A DNA stretch of 8,686 nt, taken from NCBI GenBank assembly GCA_018725345.1, contig QLUI01000054.1, positions 1 through 8,686 of the forward strand. Reading direction: 5' to 3'. Source of the stretch: Bacillota bacterium (lineage in GTDB: Bacteria; Bacillota; Dethiobacteria; Dethiobacterales; Dethiobacteraceae). The translations under genes were made by a program, and so were the position numbers. Below the pieces are notes generated by a model, which did not search any database, was not told where the DNA came from, and saw only the letters and a list, made by a program, of their open reading frames with translations. Of the stretch, positions 1 to 6,059 are shown in pieces (the stretch's first letter is position 1; the number at the start of each line of letters is the position of its first letter).

Positions 1-49
1 AGTTACTTAAATCTTTTTTGCATTCCGGGCAGTCAACATAGTAAAACAT
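1..49 (-). CDS. Possible N-terminus of a zinc-ribbon protein, cut by the window edge
   Basis: An ATG at 47-49 opens a frame that runs off the left edge and encodes MFYYVDCPECKKDLSN. The Cys-Pro-Glu-Cys pair looks like the first knuckle of a zinc ribbon. A GAGGGG ribosome-site-like stretch lies about 5 nt upstream, and an extended -10 promoter candidate lies near 125-133. Only 16 residues are visible, so neither the family nor the reality of the gene can be settled here. If real, it is a separate unit downstream of the deoC/tautomerase terminator. Confidence 0.35.
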   Translation of the reverse strand, partial: MFYYVDCPECKKDLSN

Positions 50-124
50 GTAGTCCCCTCTCTTGCTACTTAAATTTTTTTTATTCACTCTGTAAAAAGC
101 GAAGCTTTTCCTGCTACATAGGAA

Positions 125-133
125 ATTATATCA
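125..133 (-). promoter_or_regulatory. Candidate extended -10 promoter for the left-edge gene
   Basis: On the minus strand the sequence reads TGATATAAT, an exact TGn-TATAAT extended -10 element. I see no good -35 box 17 nt upstream, which extended -10 promoters can tolerate. It sits about 75 nt before the possible zinc-ribbon start. A small hairpin (AAAAGC/GCTTTT near 97-111) lies in the putative leader. Confidence 0.3.
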
Positions 134-159
134 TTCAGGGAAGCTACGATCCTATGCAA

Positions 160-184
160 GGGGGATGTTTTGGGGGATTCCCCC
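160..184. repeat. G-tract/C-tract hairpin with two competing G arms
   Basis: The gene-poor stretch 50-248 holds no credible gene. Within it, two GGGGG tracts (160-164 and 172-176) can each pair with the single CCCCC tract at 180-184, giving mutually exclusive stems. No T-run follows on either strand, so it is not a terminator. Function unknown; it could be chance composition or a decayed repeat. Confidence 0.3.
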
Positions 185-248
185 TTATTCTTGCGGGGTG
201 CAAAAGGACCGTCAGACCAACGCGATGTGGCGCCGTCCCCTAGCGGAT

Positions 249-312
249 AAAAAAGACGCTTCATCTGTTACAAAAAACGCGAATGTTACAAAAAACGCGA
301 AGCGTCTTTTTT
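249..312 (-). terminator. Hairpin terminator with tandem 18-bp repeats in its loop
   Basis: A 14-bp perfect inverted repeat (AAAAAAGACGCTTC at 249-262 and GAAGCGTCTTTTTT at 299-312) ends in a T-run on both strands, so it can terminate transcription both ways. It begins right at the tautomerase stop codon (311-313) and closes the surE-deoC-tautomerase unit. Its loop is unusually long because it contains two exact tandem copies of TGTTACAAAAAACGCGAA (266-283 and 284-301). The second copy runs 3 nt into the right arm of the stem. Confidence 0.75.
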
Positions 313-502
313 ACGTTTTTGTTTTTTCGGAGATTAATTCTCCGCCGACGCCAACATCCTCCCGAGCCACATCACAAAGATAGACTACAAAACTGCTTTG
401 TGGTAACCCGGTGGCAAGGCTTGCAGCTTCCGTAAACTCTTTAATCATAATCTTTTTCTTGTCAGTTGACAGTTTTGGCCCGTAGAAAAATATGGTAGGC
501 AT
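311..502 (-). CDS. dmpI: DmpI-like 4-oxalocrotonate tautomerase family protein
   Basis: This 63-residue protein belongs to the 4-oxalocrotonate tautomerase superfamily, which uses an amino-terminal proline as general base after removal of the initiator Met. Two ATGs lie in tandem. I chose the second (500-502) because only it puts Pro directly after Met, and because the AGGAGGG ribosome site at 509-515 is 6 nt from it but only 3 nt from the first. The pattern GPKL near the N-terminus and DVGVGGEL near residue 50 matches the DmpI subgroup known from archaea and Clostridia. The Arg11 of classical 4-oxalocrotonate tautomerase is not evident, so the true substrate is unknown. The deoC stop TGA (502-504) overlaps the start, indicating translational coupling. 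A terminator follows immediately. Confidence 0.8.
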   Translation of the reverse strand: MPTIFFYGPKLSTDKKKIMIKEFTEAASLATGLPQSSFVVYLCDVAREDVGVGGELISEKTKT

Positions 503-1170
503 CATAATCCCTCCTGTGTTTTTTCTAATTCGCGAATTATTGCTACGGCGGAACTAGTTCCAAGCCTTGTAGCCCCTAAAGCAAGCAGACTAAGTGCAAA
601 CCAGGCATCCCGAATCCCTCCTGAGGCTTTAATGCCAAGACCGGGAGCCGCCTCCGTAAGCAAGCGGATATCATCTTCTGTGACACCGCCAAAGAAACCG
701 GTGGATGACTTTAACATATCGGCTCCGCTTTCAACAGCCAATCGGGCCGCCAGCAGCTTTTCTTCTTTATTCAGAAGCGCAGTTTCCAATATAACTTTTA
801 ATTTAGCGCCTGCAGTAACCTGGCGTACCGCAACAATCTCGGCACCTGCGAAGCTCAACAGGCCTTCTTTGAGTGCGGCAATATTCATCACCAAATCAAT
901 TTCTCCCGCACCGTTTTGCACTGCCTCCCCAGCTTCAAACACTTTTGTGCTTGTGGTGGTGGCGCCTAGAGGAAACCCGGCCACTGCCGCTACTGCCACC
1001 CCTGAACGGGTAAGCAATTGCGCGGCTTCAGCCACATGCCACGGATTTAGACAAACGGCGGCAAAAGCGAACTCCTTAGCTTCCGCACACAACCGTGCAA
1101 TCTCGCTTCTTGTGGCGTCAGGCTTTAGCATGGTGTGGTCAATTGTGGCGGCAAACCGGCTAATCTCCAT
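502..1170 (-). CDS. deoC: Deoxyribose-phosphate aldolase
   Basis: DeoC is a class I aldolase that reversibly splits 2-deoxyribose 5-phosphate into glyceraldehyde 3-phosphate and acetaldehyde in cytosolic deoxynucleoside catabolism. At 222 residues it has normal family length. The visible active-site set is complete: Asp92 in EIDLVMN, Schiff-base Lys154 in MLKSSTGF, and Lys181 in IKASGG; DHTMLKP near residue 11 is also typical. The ATG at 1168-1170 has a GAGAGGA ribosome site 9 nt upstream that overlaps the stop of the rtcB relic. The gene lies fourth in the surE unit and overlaps the start of the tautomerase gene. No other deo genes are in the window, so it may serve a housekeeping role, not an inducible deo operon. 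Confidence 0.96.
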   Translation of the reverse strand: MEISRFAATIDHTMLKPDATRSEIARLCAEAKEFAFAAVCLNPWHVAEAAQLLTRSGVAVAAVAGFPLGATTTSTKVFEAGEAVQNGAGEIDLVMNIAALKEGLLSFAGAEIVAVRQVTAGAKLKVILETALLNKEEKLLAARLAVESGADMLKSSTGFFGGVTEDDIRLLTEAAPGLGIKASGGIRDAWFALSLLALGATRLGTSSAVAIIRELEKTQEGL

Positions 1171-1184
1171 TAGTCATCATCCTC

Positions 1185-1325
1185 TCATATAATCACTGCC
1201 AAAGGCTTTAATCGCGCAACAATAGAGAGATTTGTAGAGAGCAGACGCACACCACAGTTAATATCCATCCCTACTGCGTCGGATGAAACCACACCGTCCT
1301 CAGCTCGCATGGCAAGCACCTCTGC
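1185..1325 (-). pseudogene. rtcB: Remnant of RNA ligase RtcB
   Basis: A 46-codon open stretch bounded by stops (TAA at 1326-1328, TGA at 1185-1187) encodes a recognisable internal piece of RtcB, the Mn/GTP-dependent RNA 3'-phosphate ligase. The stretch GVVSSDAVGMDINCGVRLL aligns with the family metal-site motif, usually written SPGGVGxDINCGVRLL, including the metal-binding Asp and Cys (residues 21 and 24 of the fragment). RtcB proteins are normally 400-480 residues. Nothing upstream or downstream continues the match: the DUF4264 gene ends at 1354 and deoC begins at 1170. This is therefore a deletion scar. It could still be translated as a tiny peptide from the in-frame ATG at 1308-1310, but it cannot act as a ligase. 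Confidence 0.75.
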
Positions 1326-1353
1326 TTAATTAAAGTGGGCAGAAGATTCACCT

Positions 1354-1521
1354 CTATACTTCATAAATAGAAAATGTTAATTCATCGTCTTTTTTCGTTA
1401 AGCCAAACGTTAGGTTATGGGATTTTAGATTCCGGTTAAGGAAGTCAACTACACGAAAAATTTCTTCATTGTTTTTCAACTTTAATGTTGCCATTAGTTC
1501 CAGTTTGCCTTTGTTCTCCAT
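1354..1521 (-). CDS. Small DUF4264 (YpmA-like) protein, 55 residues
   Basis: A short gene begins 19 nt after the surE stop. Its product starts MENKGKLELMATLKL, has a VVDFLNRNLKSHNLTFGL core, and ends FSIYEV, which matches my memory of the YpmA-like DUF4264 family of Bacillus and Clostridia (alternating beta strand and helix, soluble, no signal peptide or membrane segment). Members are usually 50-60 residues, so this looks full length. Function is unknown. An AAGGAG ribosome site lies 11 nt upstream of the ATG, somewhat far; an in-frame GTG 9 nt upstream would be too close to that site. It is co-transcribed with surE and deoC. Family assignment is from remembered pattern, not a search. Confidence 0.8.
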   Translation of the reverse strand: MENKGKLELMATLKLKNNEEIFRVVDFLNRNLKSHNLTFGLTKKDDELTFSIYEV

Positions 1522-1540
1522 GCTTGCCACTTCTCCTTGC

Positions 1541-2305
1541 TTAAAGTTCGATGCTCCATTCTTTCATCCCATCAATAAGTTTATAATTGGTAAGATCATG
1601 CTGAATAGGCGTTATGGAAATTTTAGACTGCTTGATGGCTGCCACGTCACTACCTTCGTCATGTTCAGTGTCAACAAGCTCTCCTGCCAGCCAATAGTAA
1701 TTCCTGCCGCGCGGATCTGACCTTTTCTCAAAAGCATTTTTATATTGCCTAACACCTAGTTTGGTGATGGCAACGCCTGATATCTTCTCCCTATCGCAAC
1801 TGGGAACATTAACATTCAAAAGTGTGTCACAAGGAACTCTCTGCTTAAAAAGCACAGTAGCCAATCGTGCCACAAACTCGGCGGCATATTCAAAGCGGGG
1901 TTCGTAGTACTCTGCCAGGCTTACGGCGATAGCAGGTATACCGAGAATTACCCCTTCAATGGCAGCTGATACAGTTCCGGAATAGAGCACATCAGTTCCC
2001 AAGTTTGCGCCCCTGTTTATCCCTGAAATAACCAGATCCGGTCTGTACGGCAAGATTGACTCTACTGCCAACTTTACACAGTCTGACGGTGTGCCGTTCA
2101 CAGCCCAGGCCGGCAAATCAGTTGAATGCAGAAACTTAACACTTTCGGTGCGTAACGGGCGGTGCATGGTTATGGCATGGCCTGTGGCGCTTTGTTCATG
2201 GTCTGGTGCAACCACATGTATTTCAGCAACCTTTTTGACTTCTCGGGCTAGGACATGCAGACCCTCCGCAAAAATACCGTCATCATTAGTAAGAAGTATG
2301 CGCAA
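1541..2305 (-). CDS. surE: 5'-nucleotidase / survival protein SurE
   Basis: SurE is a metal-dependent 5'(3')-nucleoside monophosphate phosphatase, sometimes also exopolyphosphatase, linked to stationary-phase survival. The 254-residue product has the diagnostic opening MRILLTNDDG with metal ligands Asp8 and Asp9, Ser39 in QSATG, and Asn97 in SGINRGANLGTDVLYSGT, all as expected for an active enzyme of normal length. The start is a TTG (2303-2305): the family motif begins there, and a GGGGGGA ribosome site sits 5 nt upstream. It is the first gene of a minus-strand unit from a consensus promoter at 2339-2367 and is followed after 19 nt by the DUF4264 gene. Nucleotide dephosphorylation here and deoxyribose phosphate cleavage by DeoC are both nucleotide-catabolic steps. 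Confidence 0.96.
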   Translation of the reverse strand: MRILLTNDDGIFAEGLHVLAREVKKVAEIHVVAPDHEQSATGHAITMHRPLRTESVKFLHSTDLPAWAVNGTPSDCVKLAVESILPYRPDLVISGINRGANLGTDVLYSGTVSAAIEGVILGIPAIAVSLAEYYEPRFEYAAEFVARLATVLFKQRVPCDTLLNVNVPSCDREKISGVAITKLGVRQYKNAFEKRSDPRGRNYYWLAGELVDTEHDEGSDVAAIKQSKISITPIQHDLTNYKLIDGMKEWSIEL

Positions 2306-2338
2306 ACCAATCCCCCCGTCGATTGCAAACTTCCTTCA

Positions 2339-2367
2339 ATTATAGTTTATGCCATAGAATGTGTCAA
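2339..2367 (-). promoter_or_regulatory. Perfect sigma-A promoter of the surE unit
   Basis: On the minus strand, TTGACA (2362-2367) and TATAAT (2339-2344) are both exact consensus hexamers separated by exactly 17 nt. Transcription would start near 2332, leaving a leader of about 27 nt before the surE TTG codon. No operator-like palindrome overlaps it, suggesting strong constitutive vegetative expression. The weak TTG start codon may temper translation. Confidence 0.85.
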
Positions 2368-2446
2368 TTTTGGCAATGCCGGAAAAACGTATAAAAAAGT
2401 TAGCAAATTCAAAGACTAAATTCAGCATAACTAAGGAGGTGAAGTG

Positions 2447-2980
2447 ATGAAAAACAAACGTATATTTCTGATTCTAAGTATTCTCCTGATTGTCACGCTG
2501 CTCACGAGCGGTTGTCCGCCCTTTCGCCGGCCGGAACCTGAGCGCTAACCGGCACCTGCTCCACCACCGGAAATTCGGGCTCCCCAACAACAGCCTGCCG
2601 TGCCTGCTCCAGACTTGAATGTAAAACCGCGTCGTCCGACGCCTGAGGCAATGGATCTTGCAGAACAGATTGCTGATGCCGCCACTAAAGTTGAAGGCGT
2701 CGACAACGCTGTTGCAATAGTAATTTCTAACCTTGCTATGGTAGGGATTACATTGGAACGAGACACAGCCCGCAATGAAGTTGAAATCAAGAGAGAAGTT
2801 GCCAAGATCGTGGAAGAAAGGCAACCACGAATTGTAAGTGCGTATGTCTCTGCTAATCCAGATATTATCCGGCAATTGCAAGAAATTAGCAGCGGTATTC
2901 AACGAGGCGAACCAATCAGCACATTCTTTGATCAAATTAGCGAAGTTTTGCGACGCATGAGAGCGGAAACCAACACCTAA
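2447..2980 (+). pseudogene. YhcN/YlaJ-like sporulation lipoprotein gene with a premature stop
   Basis: The ATG at 2447 follows a near-perfect ribosome site (AAGGAGGT, 2433-2440, 6 nt spacing). It opens a lipoprotein signal: MKNKR, a hydrophobic stretch, then a lipobox LTSGC with Cys23. The frame meets TAA at 2546-2548 (codon 34), inside what would be a Pro-rich linker, and then continues cleanly to the TAA at 2978-2980. The downstream part (PAPDLNVKPRRPTPEAMDLA onward) matches the YhcN/YlaJ spore-lipoprotein domain: helix AEQIADAATKV, strand AVAIVISNLAMVGI, then a long helix ending in a conserved-looking C-terminus. One substitution (CAA to TAA is the simplest) would explain the break, which may be a real nonsense mutation or a sequencing error. 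A downstream ATG at 2651 has no ribosome site and would give no export signal. It is the only plus-strand gene here. Confidence 0.75.
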
Positions 2981-2987
2981 TATTGCC

Positions 2988-3020
2988 ACGAAGCCCGGGC
3001 CTTCCCTGGCTTCGTTTATT
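2988..3020 (+). terminator. Terminator of the lipoprotein gene, shared stem with the mtaD end
   Basis: ACGAAGCC (2988-2995) pairs perfectly with GGCTTCGT (3008-3015) around a 12-nt GC-rich loop, followed by the T-rich TTATTATTAC. It starts 7 nt after the lipoprotein stop. On the minus strand the same stem comes about 54 nt after the deaminase gene but lacks a U-run, so it would be a weak stop for the operon arriving from the right. Confidence 0.75.
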
Positions 3021-3068
3021 ATTACGCAAAAAAAATTATCTTATCCTTTTACCATGCTGTTACTTAGT

Positions 3069-4355
3069 TTACTGAACTAAGTGTAAGGCACGCTGTTGCG
3101 CCTGAAAAATTATTTTTTCTTCATCTAGAGTAGTTAGTTGCCCATTTTCCAATATTATTTGCCCATTTATCATTACCATGGTAATGTCAGAAGGCTGAGC
3201 AGCATAGACCAAATGAGCCACAAGGTCATGTTGTGGTGTCAAGTGAGGCCGCTGTAGATCCACCATAATTATATCAGCTTTCATCTTCGGCGCCACAATC
3301 CCCACCTTCTCTAGGAAGACCGCTTTGGCGCTTTCTCTGGTAGCCATGGCCAAGGCTTCCCGGGCTGAAATAACTGTGGGATCCATGCGATTACCCTTAT
3401 GAATCAAGGCGGTAAGTCGCATTTCTTCCATCATATCCAAGTTATTATTACTGGCTGCGCCATCCGTCCCAAGACCCACAGTTATACCACGGCTTAGCAA
3501 ATCAGGCACTGGTGCAATACCGCTGCCCAACTTTAGATTGCTGCCTGGATTATGAGCCACACTGACATTGTATTCTTTTAATATATCCATATCTTCCTCA
3601 CTAAGATGAACACAGTGGGCTGCAAGCACAGTCCTCTCGAGCAACCCGATGTTTTTCAGAAAAACTGTAGGCGAAACACCGTATTCTTTAGTTATACGTT
3701 CCACTTCATCTTTAGTTTCCGCAAGATGAATATGAATCGGTACAGCTAAACTTTCTTGCAGTAGCATGACGCGCCGCAAAAACTCCGGCGGGCATGTATA
3801 AGGAGCGTGCGGCCCAAGCATGGTGGTAATCCGACCATTTCCCCGGCCCTGCCATGTTTTCACAAACTGTTCACTTTCTTCAAGTCCTTTTTCTGCCATC
3901 TCTCCGATACCGATGAGACCCCTAGTCAAAACAGCTCTGATTCCTGCTTCTTCAGCTGCTTCCGCTACCTGGTCCATAAAAAAGTACATATCTGAAAAAG
4001 TGGTTGTGCCGCATTTTATCATTTCAAGAATGGCCAACATTGTGCCCCAGTAAACGTCTTCCCGTTTCAACTTGCCTTCCGCCGGCCAGATACGTTTTTC
4101 CAACCAATCCATCAATGGTAGATCATCGGCATAAGAGCGGAATAACGTCATGGCCGCGTGACCATGTGCATTGACAAAGCCGGGCAACAAAAGCTTACCT
4201 TGACCGTTGATTACTCGGTCAAAATTTTCTTCCCATAATTTCTGCGGGCCAACATAAGAGATGGTCTGTCCGTCTACCGCTACATCTGCGTCGCGAATAA
4301 TCTCATGGTTATCTTGTAAGGTGACGACAGTCGCTTCGCGTATCAGCGTCTTCAT
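3069..4355 (-). CDS. mtaD: 5-methylthioadenosine / S-adenosylhomocysteine / 5'-deoxyadenosine deaminase
   Basis: This 428-residue amidohydrolase of the MtaD/DadD family hydrolyses the 6-amino group of adenine in by-products of SAM, giving the inosine form plus ammonia. Metal and catalytic residues are visible: HxH at His64/His66, Glu93, His183 in GPHAPYTC, His210 and Glu213 in HIHLAE, His247 and His268, and Asp298 in GTDGAASNNN. These match the layout of Thermotoga TM0936 and the methanogen DadD enzyme. A GGGAGG ribosome site lies about 7 nt before the ATG, and the start overlaps the aldolase stop by 4 nt (ATGA). It is the last gene of the cassette. Which of the three nucleosides is preferred cannot be read from sequence; the neighbours argue for SAH and MTA. 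An SsnA-like or guanine deaminase role is less likely. Confidence 0.9.
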   Translation of the reverse strand: MKTLIREATVVTLQDNHEIIRDADVAVDGQTISYVGPQKLWEENFDRVINGQGKLLLPGFVNAHGHAAMTLFRSYADDLPLMDWLEKRIWPAEGKLKREDVYWGTMLAILEMIKCGTTTFSDMYFFMDQVAEAAEEAGIRAVLTRGLIGIGEMAEKGLEESEQFVKTWQGRGNGRITTMLGPHAPYTCPPEFLRRVMLLQESLAVPIHIHLAETKDEVERITKEYGVSPTVFLKNIGLLERTVLAAHCVHLSEEDMDILKEYNVSVAHNPGSNLKLGSGIAPVPDLLSRGITVGLGTDGAASNNNLDMMEEMRLTALIHKGNRMDPTVISAREALAMATRESAKAVFLEKVGIVAPKMKADIIMVDLQRPHLTPQHDLVAHLVYAAQPSDITMVMINGQIILENGQLTTLDEEKIIFQAQQRALHLVQ

Positions 4356-5011
4356 TTTTTTGCCTCCCCCCGCTTACCTGGCCCGTATGACGTTTGATAA
4401 AAGCTGCGCATCATTAAAATATCATTTTCGCTCAAGGAATACACCGATCCTAACTGGCGGGCAAATAAAACTGCTTGGGCGGTTTTCTCCACGATCTGGC
4501 AAACTTTCAACGCTTCGGTCAAGCTGGCAGACACCCCTACAAGTCCATGACTTGCTAAAACAACAGCACTTTTTGCTCCCAAAGCATTCACGGCGTTTTT
4601 TGCCAACTGTTCGCTTCCCGGCAATGCATAGTCAGCTACATCCACACCTCCGCCCACAACCTGCACCATCTCTTCCACCACAGGCGGAATAGATAGGCGG
4701 GCAACGGCAAAGGCTGTAGCATAGACGCTATGAGTATGAACAATAGCCTCCACGTCCGGCCTTCCGGCAAAAATGGCCGCATGCAAGCGCCATTCAGACG
4801 ACGGTTGCCAAAAACCTTCAATAATCTGCCCGTCCAGTGAGATACTGACCAAGTCCTCCGGGGTAAGCAAACTATAATCCATGCCGCTTGGCGTAATTAA
4901 CATCCTGTTTTTGCCTTCCCTGACGGAAACATTCCCCCAGGTTCCTAGTACCAGATTATCTCGGCACATCAGTTGAGTTGTCTCAATAATTTCTTTCCTA
5001 CCGGCGGTCAT
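4352..5011 (-). CDS. Class II aldolase, probably for 5-(methylthio)- or 5-deoxyribulose 1-phosphate
   Basis: The 219-residue product is a zinc-dependent class II (FucA/AraD-type) aldolase. Zinc ligands His92 and His94 (VHTHS) and His155 (ASHG), and the acid-base Glu73 (SSEWRLH), sit at the same residue numbers as in E. coli fuculose-1-phosphate aldolase, and Tyr209 near the C-terminus is also present. An alternative is MtnB, the MTRu-1-P dehydratase from the same fold. However, the partners of MtnB (MtnC, MtnD, MtnW/X) are absent here, so I favour an aldolase of the dihydroxyacetone phosphate shunt, which yields DHAP plus methylthioacetaldehyde (or acetaldehyde from 5'-deoxyadenosine). The start overlaps the mtnA end by 14 nt, with AAGGAGG inside mtnA, and its stop overlaps mtaD. 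Fold is certain; specificity is inferred from context. Confidence 0.85.
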   Translation of the reverse strand: MTAGRKEIIETTQLMCRDNLVLGTWGNVSVREGKNRMLITPSGMDYSLLTPEDLVSISLDGQIIEGFWQPSSEWRLHAAIFAGRPDVEAIVHTHSVYATAFAVARLSIPPVVEEMVQVVGGGVDVADYALPGSEQLAKNAVNALGAKSAVVLASHGLVGVSASLTEALKVCQIVEKTAQAVLFARQLGSVYSLSENDILMMRSFYQTSYGPGKRGEAKK

Positions 5012-6050
5012 GACCCGCCTCCTTAAAAAATGATTGAAGCTTTTCTGTGGTGGGTTGATAAATAATTCCGGCCTCAGTAATAATAGCCGTTAGATAATTG
5101 GCAGGGGTAACATCAAAAGAGGGATTATAGCAACCTATCCCCTCCGGTGCAATACGTTTACCGTAAAAATGAGTAAGTTCTGTCTCGCATCGTTCCTCGA
5201 TAGGAATTTCCTCACCGGTTTTCAACGTTAAATCAAACGTGGAAAAGGGTGCAGCCACATAAAAAGGAAGCTGATGAGCCGCAGCCAGTACCGCCAGGGA
5301 ATATGTGCCAATTTTGTTGGCAACATCGCCGTTAGCTGCAATCCGATCAGCTCCCACTATTACCAAATCAATTTTCTTTTGTTTCATTAAATAGCCTGCC
5401 ATATTATCGGCAATTATAGTTACGGGAATATTTTCACGGCTCAGTTCCCATGCTGTTAGCCTAGAACCCTGCAGGTAGGGACGAGTTTCGTCAGCATAGA
5501 CAATAACCTTTTTCCCCGCCGCCACAGCGCTACGAACAACTCCAAGTGCAGTACCATAACCTACTGTAGCCAAAGCGCCTGCGTTACAGTGAGTGAGAAC
5601 TTTGGCATTGTCAGGGATCAGTTCCGCACCAAAATCACCAATCTTTTTATTTACCTCCCGGTCTTCCTGGGCAATTTGTTTTGCCTCTGTCAGTAGAATC
5701 TCTGCTATTTGTGAAGGAGAACAGCCGATTTGGTTTTTTGCCACCTTCAGCATTCTCTCAACCGCCCAAGCTAAATTTACTGCGGTAGGTCGTGCTGCCT
5801 TTAATCCCGCTGCCGCCATCGCCAATCCGGAAAAAAAACTGGCCGTATCAGCGTCTTTCAGCTCATCGGCAGCCAACGCAATGCCGAAAGCTGCCACGGC
5901 GCCAATAGCTGGCGCTCCGCGCACCACCATTTCCTTTATTGCATTTGCCACCATCCGCCAATCACTATATTCCAGATAAATTTCCTCAATGGGCAGTAAG
6001 CGCTGATCCAACAATACTAATATATTTTTTTCGAAACGGATAGAGTCCAT
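4998..6050 (-). CDS. mtnA: S-methyl-5-thioribose-1-phosphate isomerase
   Basis: MtnA converts methylthioribose 1-phosphate (and in some organisms 5-deoxyribose 1-phosphate) into the ribulose 1-phosphate form. The 350-residue length is typical for this eIF2B-related family. Signature blocks are RGAPAIG at 44-50, RPTAVN near 87, the catalytic Cys155 in THCNAGALATVGYGTALG, DETRPYLQGSRLT, and Asp235 in VGADRIAANGDVANKIGTY. Together these mark MtnA and exclude the regulatory eIF2B homologues. The ATG lies 9 nt after the mtnP stop with only a weak AGGT ribosome site overlapping that stop, so translation probably depends on coupling. Its product feeds the aldolase encoded next. Confidence 0.96.
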   Translation of the reverse strand: MDSIRFEKNILVLLDQRLLPIEEIYLEYSDWRMVANAIKEMVVRGAPAIGAVAAFGIALAADELKDADTASFFSGLAMAAAGLKAARPTAVNLAWAVERMLKVAKNQIGCSPSQIAEILLTEAKQIAQEDREVNKKIGDFGAELIPDNAKVLTHCNAGALATVGYGTALGVVRSAVAAGKKVIVYADETRPYLQGSRLTAWELSRENIPVTIIADNMAGYLMKQKKIDLVIVGADRIAANGDVANKIGTYSLAVLAAAHQLPFYVAAPFSTFDLTLKTGEEIPIEERCETELTHFYGKRIAPEGIGCYNPSFDVTPANYLTAIITEAGIIYQPTTEKLQSFFKEAGHDRR

Positions 6051-6059
6051 TTGCTTTAC

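Noticed and set aside
266..301. Possible CRISPR-like direct repeats
   Set aside because: There are only two copies with no spacer between them; this is a tandem duplication inside a terminator loop.
165..383. 72-codon plus-strand open frame
   Set aside because: It runs through the terminator hairpin and tandem repeats, overlaps the tautomerase gene on the other strand, has no ribosome site and resembles no family.
632..1192. 186-codon plus-strand open frame opposite deoC
   Set aside because: It is the antisense shadow of deoC, which has all its active-site residues.
2390..2440. Sporulation sigma-factor promoter for the lipoprotein gene
   Set aside because: TATA-like and CATAACTAA-like strings occur, but no pair fits the spacing of sigma-F, -G, -E or -K consensus sequences.
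2546..2548. Reassignment of TAA as a sense codon
   Set aside because: TAA serves as the natural terminator of surE, the deaminase and the tautomerase genes in the same window, so a general recoding is not supported.
2474..2989. 171-codon minus-strand open frame opposite the lipoprotein gene
   Set aside because: Its composition follows the antisense of a clear lipoprotein domain; no ribosome site or recognisable domain was seen. It is only open because of the opposite gene's codon bias.
3062..3082. ACTTAGTT/AACTAAGT stem over the mtaD stop codon as a terminator
   Set aside because: The stem is A/T-rich with 8 bp and no U-run follows on the minus strand; termination there is not convincing.
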